Origin: JANPCX01 sp046049865
GTDB taxonomy: Bacteria > Pseudomonadota > Gammaproteobacteria > Burkholderiales > Burkholderiaceae_C
DNA: 64,000 bases
Reading direction: 5' to 3'
NCBI GenBank assembly: GCA_046049865.1
Contig: JBJOQO010000006.1
Span: 26,398 to 90,397 of the forward strand
Under the pieces are notes generated by a model, which ran no database searches, had not been told where the DNA came from, and saw only the letters and a list, made by a program, of their open reading frames with translations. How positions within the stretch are numbered: the stretch's first letter is position 1; each line of letters starts with the position of its first letter. Shown in pieces: positions 54,114-62,916 of this stretch. Both the position numbers and the translations under genes were made by a program.

Positions 54114-55943
54114 ATGAATACGCCTTCGACCCCGAGCAGCCCCCACGCGATTCGCCGTCAGGCTGTTCAAACAAAATTGCACGTCCTGGGGGTGCATGCA
54201 CTGCTCGTTCCCAGCAGCGACCCACATGCATCCGAATACCTGCCCGAGCACTGGCAAGGGCGTGCTTGGTTGTCTGGCTTCACCGGGTCGATGGGCACCT
54301 TGGTCCTAACGAGACAACGAGCGGCACTCTTTGCGGACAGCCGCTATTGGGCTCAGGCTGAAACACAGCTGCTGGGCTCAGGCATTGAACTGGTCAAAAT
54401 CAAAAACGGTACGTCTGCCGAGCATGTTGATTGGTTGGCAAGTCAGTTGCTTGCTGGCGAGACGGTGGCAGTTGATGGCCGCGCATTGTCCATCGGTGCG
54501 GCCGACCAATTGCGTGCCGCTCTGACCGCTCAAGGCTGTGCACTTCGCTCGGACATGGATGTGCTCGGCACGGTGTGGCTGGATCGCCCCGCCCTGCCCT
54601 CGTCTCCCATCTTTGAGCATTTGCCGCCACATGCCACCACGCCACGCACCACCAAACTGGCGACAGTGCGCCAAGCGGTACTTGGTTTACGGGCCACCCA
54701 CCATTTCATCTCTTCGCTCGACGATATTGCCTGGCTGCTGAATCTACGAGGTGCCGACGTCAGCTACAACCCGGTTTTTTTGGCCCATCTGCTGCTCGCG
54801 CCGCTGGATGCCGTTCTTTTTGTCGACGAGAGCAAGGTACCTGCTGCCTTGCAAGATCGCCTGTTGCTCGACGGCGTTCGAATCGCGCCCTATGAGGCCG
54901 TGGAACCGAGCCTGGCTACTTTGCCCGCTGACACCGCTCTCGTCCTGGACCCGAATCGCTGCAGCGTTGCGCTGAGCCAAGTGTTGCCGCCCGCCGTCCA
55001 CGTGATCGCCGCGGACAACCCGAGCACCCTGCTCAAGAGCCGGAAAACCGAAGCCGAACTCCAACATTGGCGTCAAACCATGGAACTCGACGGTGCCGCG
55101 CTGTGTGAGTTCTACGCTGAGTTTGAAGCGCTGTTGGCGGACAAGCTCGGGCGCGAACCTGTCACTGAGTTAACGGTGGATGCAATGCTGCAAAGCGCTC
55201 GTGCGCGGCAAGTTGGTTTCGTTGGACCGAGTTTTTCGACGATTGCCGGTTTTAACGCCAATGGCGCGATGCCGCACTACCGCGCCACGGTGGACTCACA
55301 CGCCACCATTGAGGGCAATGGATTGCTGCTAATCGATTCGGGCGGGCAATACCTCGGCGGCACCACCGACATCACGCGGGTATGGCCCATAGGCGAGGTG
55401 TCTGTCGCACAAAAGCGGGACTACACCTTGGTGCTCAAGGGAATGATGGCGTTGTCACGCACGCGCTTTCCCGTGGGCACGCTGTCACCCATGCTGGATG
55501 CCATCGCACGCGCGCCTTTGTGGCAAGAGGGCTTGGACTACGGTCATGGCACCGGCCACGGGGTGGGTTACTTCTTGAACGTCCACGAAGGGCCGCAGAG
55601 TTTTTCGCGCAACCTGCCAAAAAATAATATGGCGATGCACGCTGGCATGGTCACCAGCATAGAACCCGGCGTTTACAGACCAGGGCTTTGGGGCATACGC
55701 ATTGAAAATTTGGTCGCGGCGGTGCCCAATCTGGAAGCCTCCTCAGCGGGTTTCGGTGACTTCCTTGAGTTTGAAACCTTGACGCTGTGCCCCATAGACA
55801 CCGCCTGCATCGACCGTGCGTTGCTGCGCGACGATGAGATCGACTGGCTGAACCACTACCACGCGGAAGTCCGAACCAGGCTTACCGACAAAGTCAGCGG
55901 TGCGGCGCTGCAGTGGCTGCTCAACCGCACCGAACCTTACTAG
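54114..55943 (+). CDS. Aminopeptidase P family protein (M24, three-domain)
   Basis: The 609-residue M24 metallopeptidase is of the long eukaryotic-like aminopeptidase P type: two N-terminal creatinase domains (about 10-140 and 160-310), then the catalytic domain. Metal ligands are visible in LLLIDSGGQYLGGTTDITRV (Asp, Asp), DYGHGTGHGVGYFLNVHEGP (His), MVTSIEPGVY (Glu) and GIRIENLV (Glu). It should remove N-terminal residues next to proline. The stop codon TAG is formed at the left end of a MITE-like element, so the last codons directly touch the repeat. The protein end (NRTEPY) still looks natural. Confidence 0.93.
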   Translation: MNTPSTPSSPHAIRRQAVQTKLHVLGVHALLVPSSDPHASEYLPEHWQGRAWLSGFTGSMGTLVLTRQRAALFADSRYWAQAETQLLGSGIELVKIKNGTSAEHVDWLASQLLAGETVAVDGRALSIGAADQLRAALTAQGCALRSDMDVLGTVWLDRPALPSSPIFEHLPPHATTPRTTKLATVRQAVLGLRATHHFISSLDDIAWLLNLRGADVSYNPVFLAHLLLAPLDAVLFVDESKVPAALQDRLLLDGVRIAPYEAVEPSLATLPADTALVLDPNRCSVALSQVLPPAVHVIAADNPSTLLKSRKTEAELQHWRQTMELDGAALCEFYAEFEALLADKLGREPVTELTVDAMLQSARARQVGFVGPSFSTIAGFNANGAMPHYRATVDSHATIEGNGLLLIDSGGQYLGGTTDITRVWPIGEVSVAQKRDYTLVLKGMMALSRTRFPVGTLSPMLDAIARAPLWQEGLDYGHGTGHGVGYFLNVHEGPQSFSRNLPKNNMAMHAGMVTSIEPGVYRPGLWGIRIENLVAAVPNLEASSAGFGDFLEFETLTLCPIDTACIDRALLRDDEIDWLNHYHAEVRTRLTDKVSGAALQWLLNRTEPY

Positions 55944-56128
55944 GGGAACGCTGAATAAGTCCCCGCAGATGCGCGGGCCTCGAATCGGGATGGGCTGCAA
56001 GGCGAAAAGCGCAGCAATACCCGAAGGTATTGCGAGCATTTTTAACGGCGAGTGGCGAACAGAGCCACGAGCGACCGCCCGAGTTCGAGGATGCGCGCGC
56101 TGCGAGGGACTTGTTCAGCGTTCCCCTA
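55941..56128. mobile_element. MITE-like element A, 188 bases
   Basis: Terminal inverted repeats of 23 bases (55941-55963 and 56106-56128) match at 22 positions: TAGGGGAACGCTGAATAAGTCCC on one side and the complement of TAGGGGAACGCTGAACAAGTCCC on the other. No coding frame is present. The flanks read CTAG at both ends, a YTAR-type target, and the GAA-AAGTCC ends resemble those of IS5-group elements, so it may be a non-autonomous derivative. It shares its last TA with element B. Confidence 0.8.
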
Positions 56129-56400
56129 GGGTCTGTTGACATACCAATCGCCCTCGCGCTGGGGTAGCCAAGGGTGCAAGACAAGGCGCGGGACGCCGCC
56201 CAGGCTGGTTTTGCCTGAGCCAGGAGCGTAACGCGGCCCAGCGCCCTTGGGCGCCCCAGCCCACAGGGTGAAGTCCTCCAAGGACTCCACTCTTCGTTGC
56301 AAATGCTCGCGGGGGAACGAGCCCCCCGCTGTGCTTTGCGCCTCAATTGGGGGCCTTGGAGAACTTGACGCGAGGGCGATTGGTATGTCAACCGACCCTA
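56127..56400. mobile_element. MITE-like element B, 274 bases
   Basis: Terminal inverted repeats of 32 bases (56127-56158 and 56369-56400) match at 31 positions; the ends read TAGGGTCTGTTGACATACCA inward. There is no transposase frame. The element starts in the TA that ends element A, and its right-hand TA forms the stop codon of the leftward chemoreceptor gene. Internally it has a TGCAAGACAAGGCG stretch similar to TGCAAGGCGAAAAGCG in element A. Confidence 0.8.
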
Positions 56401-57984
56401 ACCTTCGTAGTTCGCGTCGCGCTCCAACTTAAATGCACCCACCATGCGGGTCAGCGCAATGGACTGGTCTTTGAGCGACTCAGCGGCTGCCGCAGACTGC
56501 TCCACCAGGGCCGCATTTTGCTGTGTCATGGAGTCAAGCTGTGTGACGGAGTGGTTGATCTGTGTGATGCCTTCAGACTGATCACGCGACGCGGCGGTGA
56601 TTTCGCCAATGATGTCGGACACGCGCTGCACCGAGCCCACAATTTCTTTCATGGTTTTGCCGGCGTCGGCCACCAAGCGGCTGCCACCCTCCACTTTTTC
56701 AACCGAGGCACCGATCAAAGACTTGATCTCTTTGGCGGCCTCTGCGGAGCGCCCTGCCAGGCTGCGCACTTCACCTGCCACCACGGCAAAACCTCGACCT
56801 TGTTCACCAGCACGCGCCGCTTCCACGGCGGCATTGAGCGCCAAGATATTGGTCTGGAAAGCAATACCGTCGATCACGCTGATGATGTCCGCAATCTTCT
56901 TGGAACTGGCATTGATGTCGTCCATGGTGGACACGACCTGCGACACCACCACGCCACCTCGTGCGGCCACTTCCGCCGCTGAACCTGCCAATTCATTGGC
57001 ATGTTTGGCGTGGTCGGTGGACTGTTTGATCACACCCGTGAGGTATTCCATGGAGGAGGCCGCATATTGCAGGTTGCTGGCTGTTTCTTCGGTGCGGTGG
57101 CTCAAATCCATATTGCCAGACGCGACTTCAGTGCTGGCCGTTTGAATGGAGTCTGCCGTTTGCAAAATATCACCCACGAGACCACGCAAGCGGTCTTGCA
57201 TGGCGCTGATGGCTTCCAGCAAACGCCCGGTTTCGTCGTTTATGCGAACCTCGATGTTGGATGTCAGGTCGCCCTCAGCAATACGCTCCGCAACCACCAC
57301 CGCACGTTTGATGGGGGCGGTCACGCTGCGGGTGATCCAAAGTGCGATCAGCGTGCCAATGGCGACAGAAACCACCACCAGCGCCAGGGCGGCCATCAAG
57401 GCTTTGCGCTGGCTGCTGCTGGCGGATGCGGTCGCCTCGACAGAAAGTTTGTCTTGCAAGGCAATCAGCTCACCCACCTTTTTGCGCCAAATGACCTCTT
57501 CTGGTTGCACTTTGTTCGTCAGCGTCAACACGGCAGACACGTTGTCCCCATCGCTGCCCTGTTGGGCAGCATCGGTGAACAAGGGAATGGTTTTTTTGCT
57601 CGACGCTTGAATCTCGGCAAGCAACGCCTTTTCGTCGTCGTTGGCGCCAGTTGTTTCCATCGCGGTGGTCAAGGCGGCTTCGGCATCAAGGTAGGCTTTT
57701 TTGGTGTCGGCAATGAGCTTGGCCTGACCATCAATCTTGCCCACGTCGGTGAACAAGGTGATGTTGCGCGCCTGGATGGCCAGATCACTGATGTGGTTCA
57801 TCAAGTCGTTGGCCAATTTTGTTTTGTGGTTATTCACCTCGGCAATTTGTTTGAGGTGTCCGCCCATGCCTTGCATCGCCAGCCCGCTGGTGATGGCCAC
57901 TGCAATCAGCAAGGCCAACACACAACCGAAGCCGAAACTCAGTCGTTTTGCAATCGACGCGGATTTGATTTTGTTCAGAAACAT
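56398..57984 (-). CDS. Methyl-accepting chemotaxis protein, first of a tandem pair
   Basis: The 528-residue chemoreceptor has an N-terminal membrane helix (LSFGFGCVLALLIAVAITSGL), a four-helix-bundle sensor (about 40-185), a second membrane helix (ALMAALALVVVSVAIGTLIALW), a HAMP domain (to about 265) and a long cytoplasmic signalling domain. The hairpin tip reads ISVIDGIAFQTNILALNAAVEAARAGEQGRGFAVVAGEVR. No C-terminal NWETF-type CheR tether is seen. The stop codon TAG comes from the end of element B. The gene lies behind a sigma-28-type promoter. The ligand is unknown. Confidence 0.95.
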   Translation of the reverse strand: MFLNKIKSASIAKRLSFGFGCVLALLIAVAITSGLAMQGMGGHLKQIAEVNNHKTKLANDLMNHISDLAIQARNITLFTDVGKIDGQAKLIADTKKAYLDAEAALTTAMETTGANDDEKALLAEIQASSKKTIPLFTDAAQQGSDGDNVSAVLTLTNKVQPEEVIWRKKVGELIALQDKLSVEATASASSSQRKALMAALALVVVSVAIGTLIALWITRSVTAPIKRAVVVAERIAEGDLTSNIEVRINDETGRLLEAISAMQDRLRGLVGDILQTADSIQTASTEVASGNMDLSHRTEETASNLQYAASSMEYLTGVIKQSTDHAKHANELAGSAAEVAARGGVVVSQVVSTMDDINASSKKIADIISVIDGIAFQTNILALNAAVEAARAGEQGRGFAVVAGEVRSLAGRSAEAAKEIKSLIGASVEKVEGGSRLVADAGKTMKEIVGSVQRVSDIIGEITAASRDQSEGITQINHSVTQLDSMTQQNAALVEQSAAAAESLKDQSIALTRMVGAFKLERDANYEG

Positions 57985-58052
57985 GGCAACCTCGTTGTTG
58001 ATTCCAAATTCACGCCCAATGTGTAACTTCTACCGGGCCTTCAATACGTGGA

Positions 58053-58079
58053 ATATCGGCAACATTTCCCGCCAGTTAA
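58053..58079 (-). promoter_or_regulatory. Sigma-28 (FliA)-type promoter of the first chemoreceptor gene
   Basis: On the minus strand TTAACTGG-N11-GCCGATAT fits the flagellar sigma-28 consensus TAAAGTTT-N11-GCCGATAA, with 7 of 8 matches in the -10 block. It lies about 70 bases upstream of the start at 57984. Confidence 0.7.
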
Positions 58080-58116
58080 GAACCATGACTATTCCGCATA
58101 GGAATGCCTGGGAAAT

Positions 58117-59697
58117 TCAGCCAACCTGCGGTTCACGCGTCAGGCGAAATGCGTCCACCATGTGAGTCAGGTTGTGGGCCTGCTCCTTCAGCGATTCGGC
58201 AGCGGCAGCAGACTGCTCCACCAAGGCCGAGTTCTGCTGCGTCATTTGATCAAGTTGGCTCACCGAGCCGCTGACTTGGCTGATGCCGTCGGATTGTTCG
58301 CTGGAAGCGGCGGTGATCTCGCCGATGATGTCGGAAACACGCTGCACCGAACCCACGATTTCTGTCATGGTTTTGCCTGCGTCGGCGACCAGACGACTGC
58401 CACCCTCTACTTTTTCAACGGAGGCGCCAATCAGACTCTTGATCTCCTTGGCAGCTTCGGCGGAGCGGCCTGCAAGGCTGCGCACCTCGCCTGCAACCAC
58501 CGCAAAACCACGGCCTTGCTCACCAGCGCGTGCGGCTTCAACTGCAGCATTGAGCGCCAAAATATTGGTTTGGAAGGCAATGCCGTCAATCACACTGATG
58601 ATGTCGGCAATCTTCTTGGAGCTGGCATTGATGTCTTCCATGGTGGTCACCACCTGAGACACCACGGCACCACCACGGGCCGCCACCTCGGCCGCCGAAG
58701 ATGCGAGTTGGTTGGCCTGACGGGCTGAATCCGCACTTTGGCGCACGGTACCGGTGAGCAAGTCCATGCTGGATGCAGCTTGTTGCAAGCTGGTGGAGGT
58801 TTGTTCGGTGCGTTGGCTCAGGTCCAAATTGCCCGAGGCCACCTCTTCGCTGGCCACCTGAATAGAGTTGGCGGTTTGGCGTATGTCGCCGACCAAACCA
58901 CGCAGACGATCCTGCATCGCTCCCATGGCTGTCAACAAGCGCCCCGTTTCGTCGTTGATACGAACTTCGACCGTCGAGGTGAGGTCCCCCTTAGCGATTC
59001 GCTCGGCAACCACCACCGCACGGTTAATCGGCGTCGTCACACTGCTTGTGATGCGCCACGCTATGAATCCGCCCACCAAAACGGAGACCAGCACCAAAAT
59101 CGCTTGCGCTAACAGCGCTTGCCGCTGGCGGCTCAAGGACGACTGAACAGCTTGGCCAGAACTTTCTTTTTGCATGGCGATGAATTGCGCCACGTTCTGG
59201 CGCCAAACTTTTTCGATAGGAGCCACTTTTTGAGTCAAGGTCAATAAGGAGGTCACGTTATCGCCCTGACCACCTTGCTGCGCCGCCAAATGAATCATCG
59301 GAAGTGTTTGTTTTCCAGCCTCCGATATTTTTTGGAACAACTCAGACTCCTGTGGCTTGGCCGAGTACTGATCCAGGTTGGCTTTAAGCGCAGCTTCGAT
59401 ACGCAAGTATTCTTTCTCGCGTTCCTTGAGCCCCTTGACTTCGTTGTCAATAGCGACCACATCAGTGACCATGGTGATGGTGCGCACCATGGTGGCCATG
59501 TCACCGATACTGGTCATCAGGTCGTTGGCCAATTCCGAACGGACACCATTGACTTCCACCACCTGGGTCATTTGCGCGCCCGCTTGTCGCAGCGCCCAGG
59601 TACTCACCGCCGCAATGCACAGCAGCAGCGCCAGCACGCTCGCGAAACCCAGCCCTAGGCGACGGGCCAAAGAAGCATTCAAATTCAGTTTCCACAT
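58117..59697 (-). CDS. Methyl-accepting chemotaxis protein, second of a tandem pair
   Basis: The 526-residue chemoreceptor is a paralogue of the neighbour at 56398-57984. It has the same order: membrane helix near 14-34 (GLGFASVLALLLCIAAVSTWAL), four-helix-bundle sensor, second helix (LLAQAILVLVSVLVGGFIAW), HAMP and signalling domain. The hairpin-tip region is identical or nearly so in the two, while the sensor halves differ strongly. This fits duplication followed by divergence of ligand specificity, or gene conversion of the signalling part. It has its own sigma-28-like promoter and no CheR tether. Confidence 0.95.
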   Translation of the reverse strand: MWKLNLNASLARRLGLGFASVLALLLCIAAVSTWALRQAGAQMTQVVEVNGVRSELANDLMTSIGDMATMVRTITMVTDVVAIDNEVKGLKEREKEYLRIEAALKANLDQYSAKPQESELFQKISEAGKQTLPMIHLAAQQGGQGDNVTSLLTLTQKVAPIEKVWRQNVAQFIAMQKESSGQAVQSSLSRQRQALLAQAILVLVSVLVGGFIAWRITSSVTTPINRAVVVAERIAKGDLTSTVEVRINDETGRLLTAMGAMQDRLRGLVGDIRQTANSIQVASEEVASGNLDLSQRTEQTSTSLQQAASSMDLLTGTVRQSADSARQANQLASSAAEVAARGGAVVSQVVTTMEDINASSKKIADIISVIDGIAFQTNILALNAAVEAARAGEQGRGFAVVAGEVRSLAGRSAEAAKEIKSLIGASVEKVEGGSRLVADAGKTMTEIVGSVQRVSDIIGEITAASSEQSDGISQVSGSVSQLDQMTQQNSALVEQSAAAAESLKEQAHNLTHMVDAFRLTREPQVG

Positions 59698-59864
59698 ATC
59701 GATCTCCGGTTCGTGGGGGTGGCAATTGGTGATTCAGACCTGCAGCCACGTTTGTCCACGATGTCTCTTTGATGGGTTCGAGCGCGCTGATGGACCCGGT
59801 CGCGCTCTGCTTGGCCATGGTTGCGATGCAAGTTTCGCATGCACCAAAATGGACCATGCTCGGA

Positions 59865-59891
59865 ATATCGGCAGAAAATGCCGCCAATTGA
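59865..59891 (-). promoter_or_regulatory. Sigma-28 (FliA)-type promoter of the second chemoreceptor gene
   Basis: TCAATTGG-N11-GCCGATAT on the minus strand has the same -10 block and spacing as the promoter of the other chemoreceptor gene. The transcript would have a leader of about 160 bases. Apart from this site, the 371-base gap at 59698-60068 holds nothing I can support. Confidence 0.65.
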
Positions 59892-60068
59892 GGGGGCTTT
59901 GCATACCTACTGCAAGCCTGCGGTGACGCAGATCGGGATCGGCTGCAAGGCACTACTTGCGGCTTAGCCGATTGGAAAGAACCACGCCGTCAACCGAGCT
60001 AGCCAGTGCTGCCACGGTCAGCAATAAGTTGGGCAGCGCACCTTTCAGGGGGATGGCCCCCCAGTCGA

Positions 60069-62873
60069 TCAAACCCCAGCGCGAGGCAGCTTGGCACTCA
60101 AAGCCTGAGACAGCGTATCCACACAGTCTTGCCAATGCGCACGCTGCGCAGGCGAACGGGAAGAGGCCTGCTTGGCTTGATTCAAGCGATTGAGCAAACT
60201 TTGCGCGTGCCCGCGCACCAGGTTGCGTGCCGATGCCCGACTCATGGAACCGGGCCGCAACAACAAATCGGCCAAACGGTTGAGGTATTCACGCTGCATG
60301 GCTTGGCGCGCTTCGGAGACGTCTGTTTTCGCTGTCAATTCAGACCACACAGCAAGGTCGATCTGGTCGAAGAGCTCGGCGACGGAAAAGCGGGGCAACG
60401 CAGGGTCTTGCTTTCCTTGGGCGTCGAGTATGCGTATCGCCATGGCATCGCTCATCAATACCGACAAGGTGGCGCGTTGCAACTCCGTGAGGCGCTGGGC
60501 GACTGGGAAATCGGTGGCAATGCCATTGATTTCGCTGCGGTCTTGGAAGTCGGGTGCAAGCCGGCGCTGCAGAGCGGGCGATACCGACAGCCCGGTAGGA
60601 GAGAACACCGTTTGGATCACCAGAGCCAGTGCTTGTCGACTCACGCTTGCAGGCACCGGCGTCAAAGGATCACGACCGCTGCCAGGAAAATCACGCAAGG
60701 TACGGACACCCGCGATTTGTCGCACCAGCAAGCCGACGGAGCGTCCAACATCGCTCAAAGCGTAATTGAGCGAGCGACGCAGCTGGGCGTAATCGCGGTC
60801 AGATCGAAGGACTCGATTTTCTTGGCGTTTGAACACGTCCCGAGCAATGGCCAAACGTTTGCTGGCGAAAGCGAGGGTGTCGCTGCCCAAATCCCCCATG
60901 GCAGCCTCGGGGTCCAAACCGAAAAAAACATCTTCATCTGTGGCAAAGCCCAGACCTGGCTCGTGGCTGCGTGCCGCAATACGTTGCAACTCGGCGGGCT
61001 CATTGGGGGCCTCAATCGGCTTGTACGCGTACTCAATGGCCCAGTAGTCGTACGGCCCCAGGCTGGGCTGGAACGGCGCCACTTTGGGTTTGCCGGGGGC
61101 GCTGATGTTGACAGCGTTGTAATCCATGACCGAGCCGCTGGTGCCCTGTGTCTGGGTGAAGCTCGGGCTGGCCAGTTGGGCTTCGCTGTAGAGCCTGGAC
61201 GCTCGGAAGTTGTGGCGCAAACCCAGGGTGTGGCCCACCTCGTGCATGGTCAGATCCTTCAAGTAGGCCTGAACGAACTCCTCCACCTCAGCGCTGTCTG
61301 GCTCCAGGTCGTCCCGTGACTCCAGCACGTCCAGTGCGTAGGCCAATTGCTCGGCGGATTGTTGTGCGTGTAAACAAAGCGCGTGGTCGTGGCCCCATAT
61401 CGCTGCATCAAACCCTGGCGGATGGGTAGCGGCGTTTTGGGCACCCAAAACGCCCAAGCCAGGTAACACCACTTGGGCCGCAAACGAGCGTGTCCCGCGA
61501 ATGCTGAGCCCTTCGATGGCAATGTCCGCGTCGAGAATTTCGCCGGTGCGGGGATCACGATGATGGGGACCAATGCCACCAAATCGAGGCTCGGGATTGA
61601 CCATCCAGCGAACCGACGCTACGCCGACGTCCAAGGTGTCAAAGCCAGCGTCGTCGGGCTGTTGTTTGACGACGATGGCATGCTTGAAACCAATGCGTTC
61701 AAAGGCCTTATTCCACTCCAAGATGCCGGCTTCTATCGTTGCTCTGTACTTGAGCGGAATATTGCGGTCAAGCCAATACGTGATGGGCTGCACCGGCTCG
61801 GACAGCCCCTCACCGGGGTCCTTGCGCTCGAGCCGCCAACGGCTCACATACCTCTGGCGCGCAGAACGATTCAGATCGTCGCTGAAATCGAGCACCGTTT
61901 GGGAAAAATGACCGACACGGGGGTCCGCCCGGCGCTGTGCCATCGGTGTCTTGGGCAAAGGCGCCAAGGAAAAGTGCAGGCCGACAAAAAGGCTGCGAGC
62001 GTCAGGCAAATACCCCGGCACAGTGGGTGCAATCGGCAGGCCAGGCTGCGGGAAAGCCAAGGTCGGTGTGTAGTAATGGTTTTGAGTTTCGATGACCAGG
62101 GCTTGCGGCGTAGCCCTGGCACCGGTCACTGCCGTGTGGCGGCTGTCCAAGTTGTAATTTTGACGAAAAGCACGCTGCAATGACGGCGCGATGGCCAACA
62201 TGTCGGTGAGGAACAAAGCGTTGGCCTCGACCAGCACCGTCTTGCGCTCGGGGTGCGGTTGGCTGCTCACGGTGCTACTGCTGAGCAAACTGGGGGACAA
62301 GGCCACGTCCACCGCCCTGGCCTGTGGCGAGCCTGGTGTTGCCACGGCCATTTGATTGCGCGCCACCAAACGAACTTGGTTGTGAACCCGAAGGAACTCG
62401 ACCACCTGCCCCCCCGAAGCGCCCGAGGTGGATGCCATCAAGCCGCCTAAGAAGTAGCCCTCGCCAATGCCGGTTCTGAGTTTGGGTGACAACAAATAGG
62501 GTGTGCCCCAATGCTCAGGGCCCAGCTCCAGCCACACCTTCTCATCTTTTTGCCAAGCCGTGATGGGCCCTTCAATTTTGCGCGCATCCTTGATGACTTG
62601 GGCAAAAGCGGGCAAGCCAGACGTTCCCGCCGGGGCGGGCGGCGCGGCTGTGGCCGCACCGGCGGCGGACGGCGTCACTGCGGGCGATGCCGGGCTTGCG
62701 ACCGAGGCTGTGGTGGGTGGTGGCGGCAACGTGATCGGAGCTGGGGCGCTGTTGATCGGTGTTGCCTTGTCCAGACCCCAACTCGCACAGCCTGAAAGAC
62801 CGGTTGCTACCGCCGCCAACAGCAACAAGCCACTGGCTCTAAGCGCAGCCATGCAGACCCTTCGGTACTTCAT
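60069..62873 (-). CDS. Large zinc metalloprotease lipoprotein (metzincin type, DUF5117/DUF4953-like)
   Basis: The 934-residue protein has a lipoprotein signal with lipobox LSGC (Cys29), then an Ala/Pro-rich linker (about 40-85). The zinc site is HEVGHTLGLRHN (544-555), the extended HExxHxxGxxH of metzincins, and the Met-turn SVMDY is at 581-585. The regions KVWLELGPEHWGTPYLLSPKL, ITYWLDRNIPLKYRATIEAGILEWNKAFERIGFKHAI and VRWMVNPEP are those of the zinc-dependent metalloprotease family carrying DUF5117 and DUF4953. It is probably outer-membrane or periplasm anchored. Substrate and role are unknown. It stands between the chemoreceptors and ettA. Confidence 0.85.
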   Translation of the reverse strand: MKYRRVCMAALRASGLLLLAAVATGLSGCASWGLDKATPINSAPAPITLPPPPTTASVASPASPAVTPSAAGAATAAPPAPAGTSGLPAFAQVIKDARKIEGPITAWQKDEKVWLELGPEHWGTPYLLSPKLRTGIGEGYFLGGLMASTSGASGGQVVEFLRVHNQVRLVARNQMAVATPGSPQARAVDVALSPSLLSSSTVSSQPHPERKTVLVEANALFLTDMLAIAPSLQRAFRQNYNLDSRHTAVTGARATPQALVIETQNHYYTPTLAFPQPGLPIAPTVPGYLPDARSLFVGLHFSLAPLPKTPMAQRRADPRVGHFSQTVLDFSDDLNRSARQRYVSRWRLERKDPGEGLSEPVQPITYWLDRNIPLKYRATIEAGILEWNKAFERIGFKHAIVVKQQPDDAGFDTLDVGVASVRWMVNPEPRFGGIGPHHRDPRTGEILDADIAIEGLSIRGTRSFAAQVVLPGLGVLGAQNAATHPPGFDAAIWGHDHALCLHAQQSAEQLAYALDVLESRDDLEPDSAEVEEFVQAYLKDLTMHEVGHTLGLRHNFRASRLYSEAQLASPSFTQTQGTSGSVMDYNAVNISAPGKPKVAPFQPSLGPYDYWAIEYAYKPIEAPNEPAELQRIAARSHEPGLGFATDEDVFFGLDPEAAMGDLGSDTLAFASKRLAIARDVFKRQENRVLRSDRDYAQLRRSLNYALSDVGRSVGLLVRQIAGVRTLRDFPGSGRDPLTPVPASVSRQALALVIQTVFSPTGLSVSPALQRRLAPDFQDRSEINGIATDFPVAQRLTELQRATLSVLMSDAMAIRILDAQGKQDPALPRFSVAELFDQIDLAVWSELTAKTDVSEARQAMQREYLNRLADLLLRPGSMSRASARNLVRGHAQSLLNRLNQAKQASSRSPAQRAHWQDCVDTLSQALSAKLPRAGV

Positions 62874-62916
62874 CTACATTCCTTCAGGCTCAAAACATGG
62901 CCCCGCAGAGATCAAC

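Noticed and set aside
59953..60135. Short minus-strand frame of about 60 codons beyond the metalloprotease gene.
   Set aside because: It overlaps the end of the metalloprotease gene, lacks a ribosome-binding site and resembles no family.
60006..61319. Long plus-strand frame opposite the metalloprotease.
   Set aside because: Antisense shadow; no start signal or recognisable domain.
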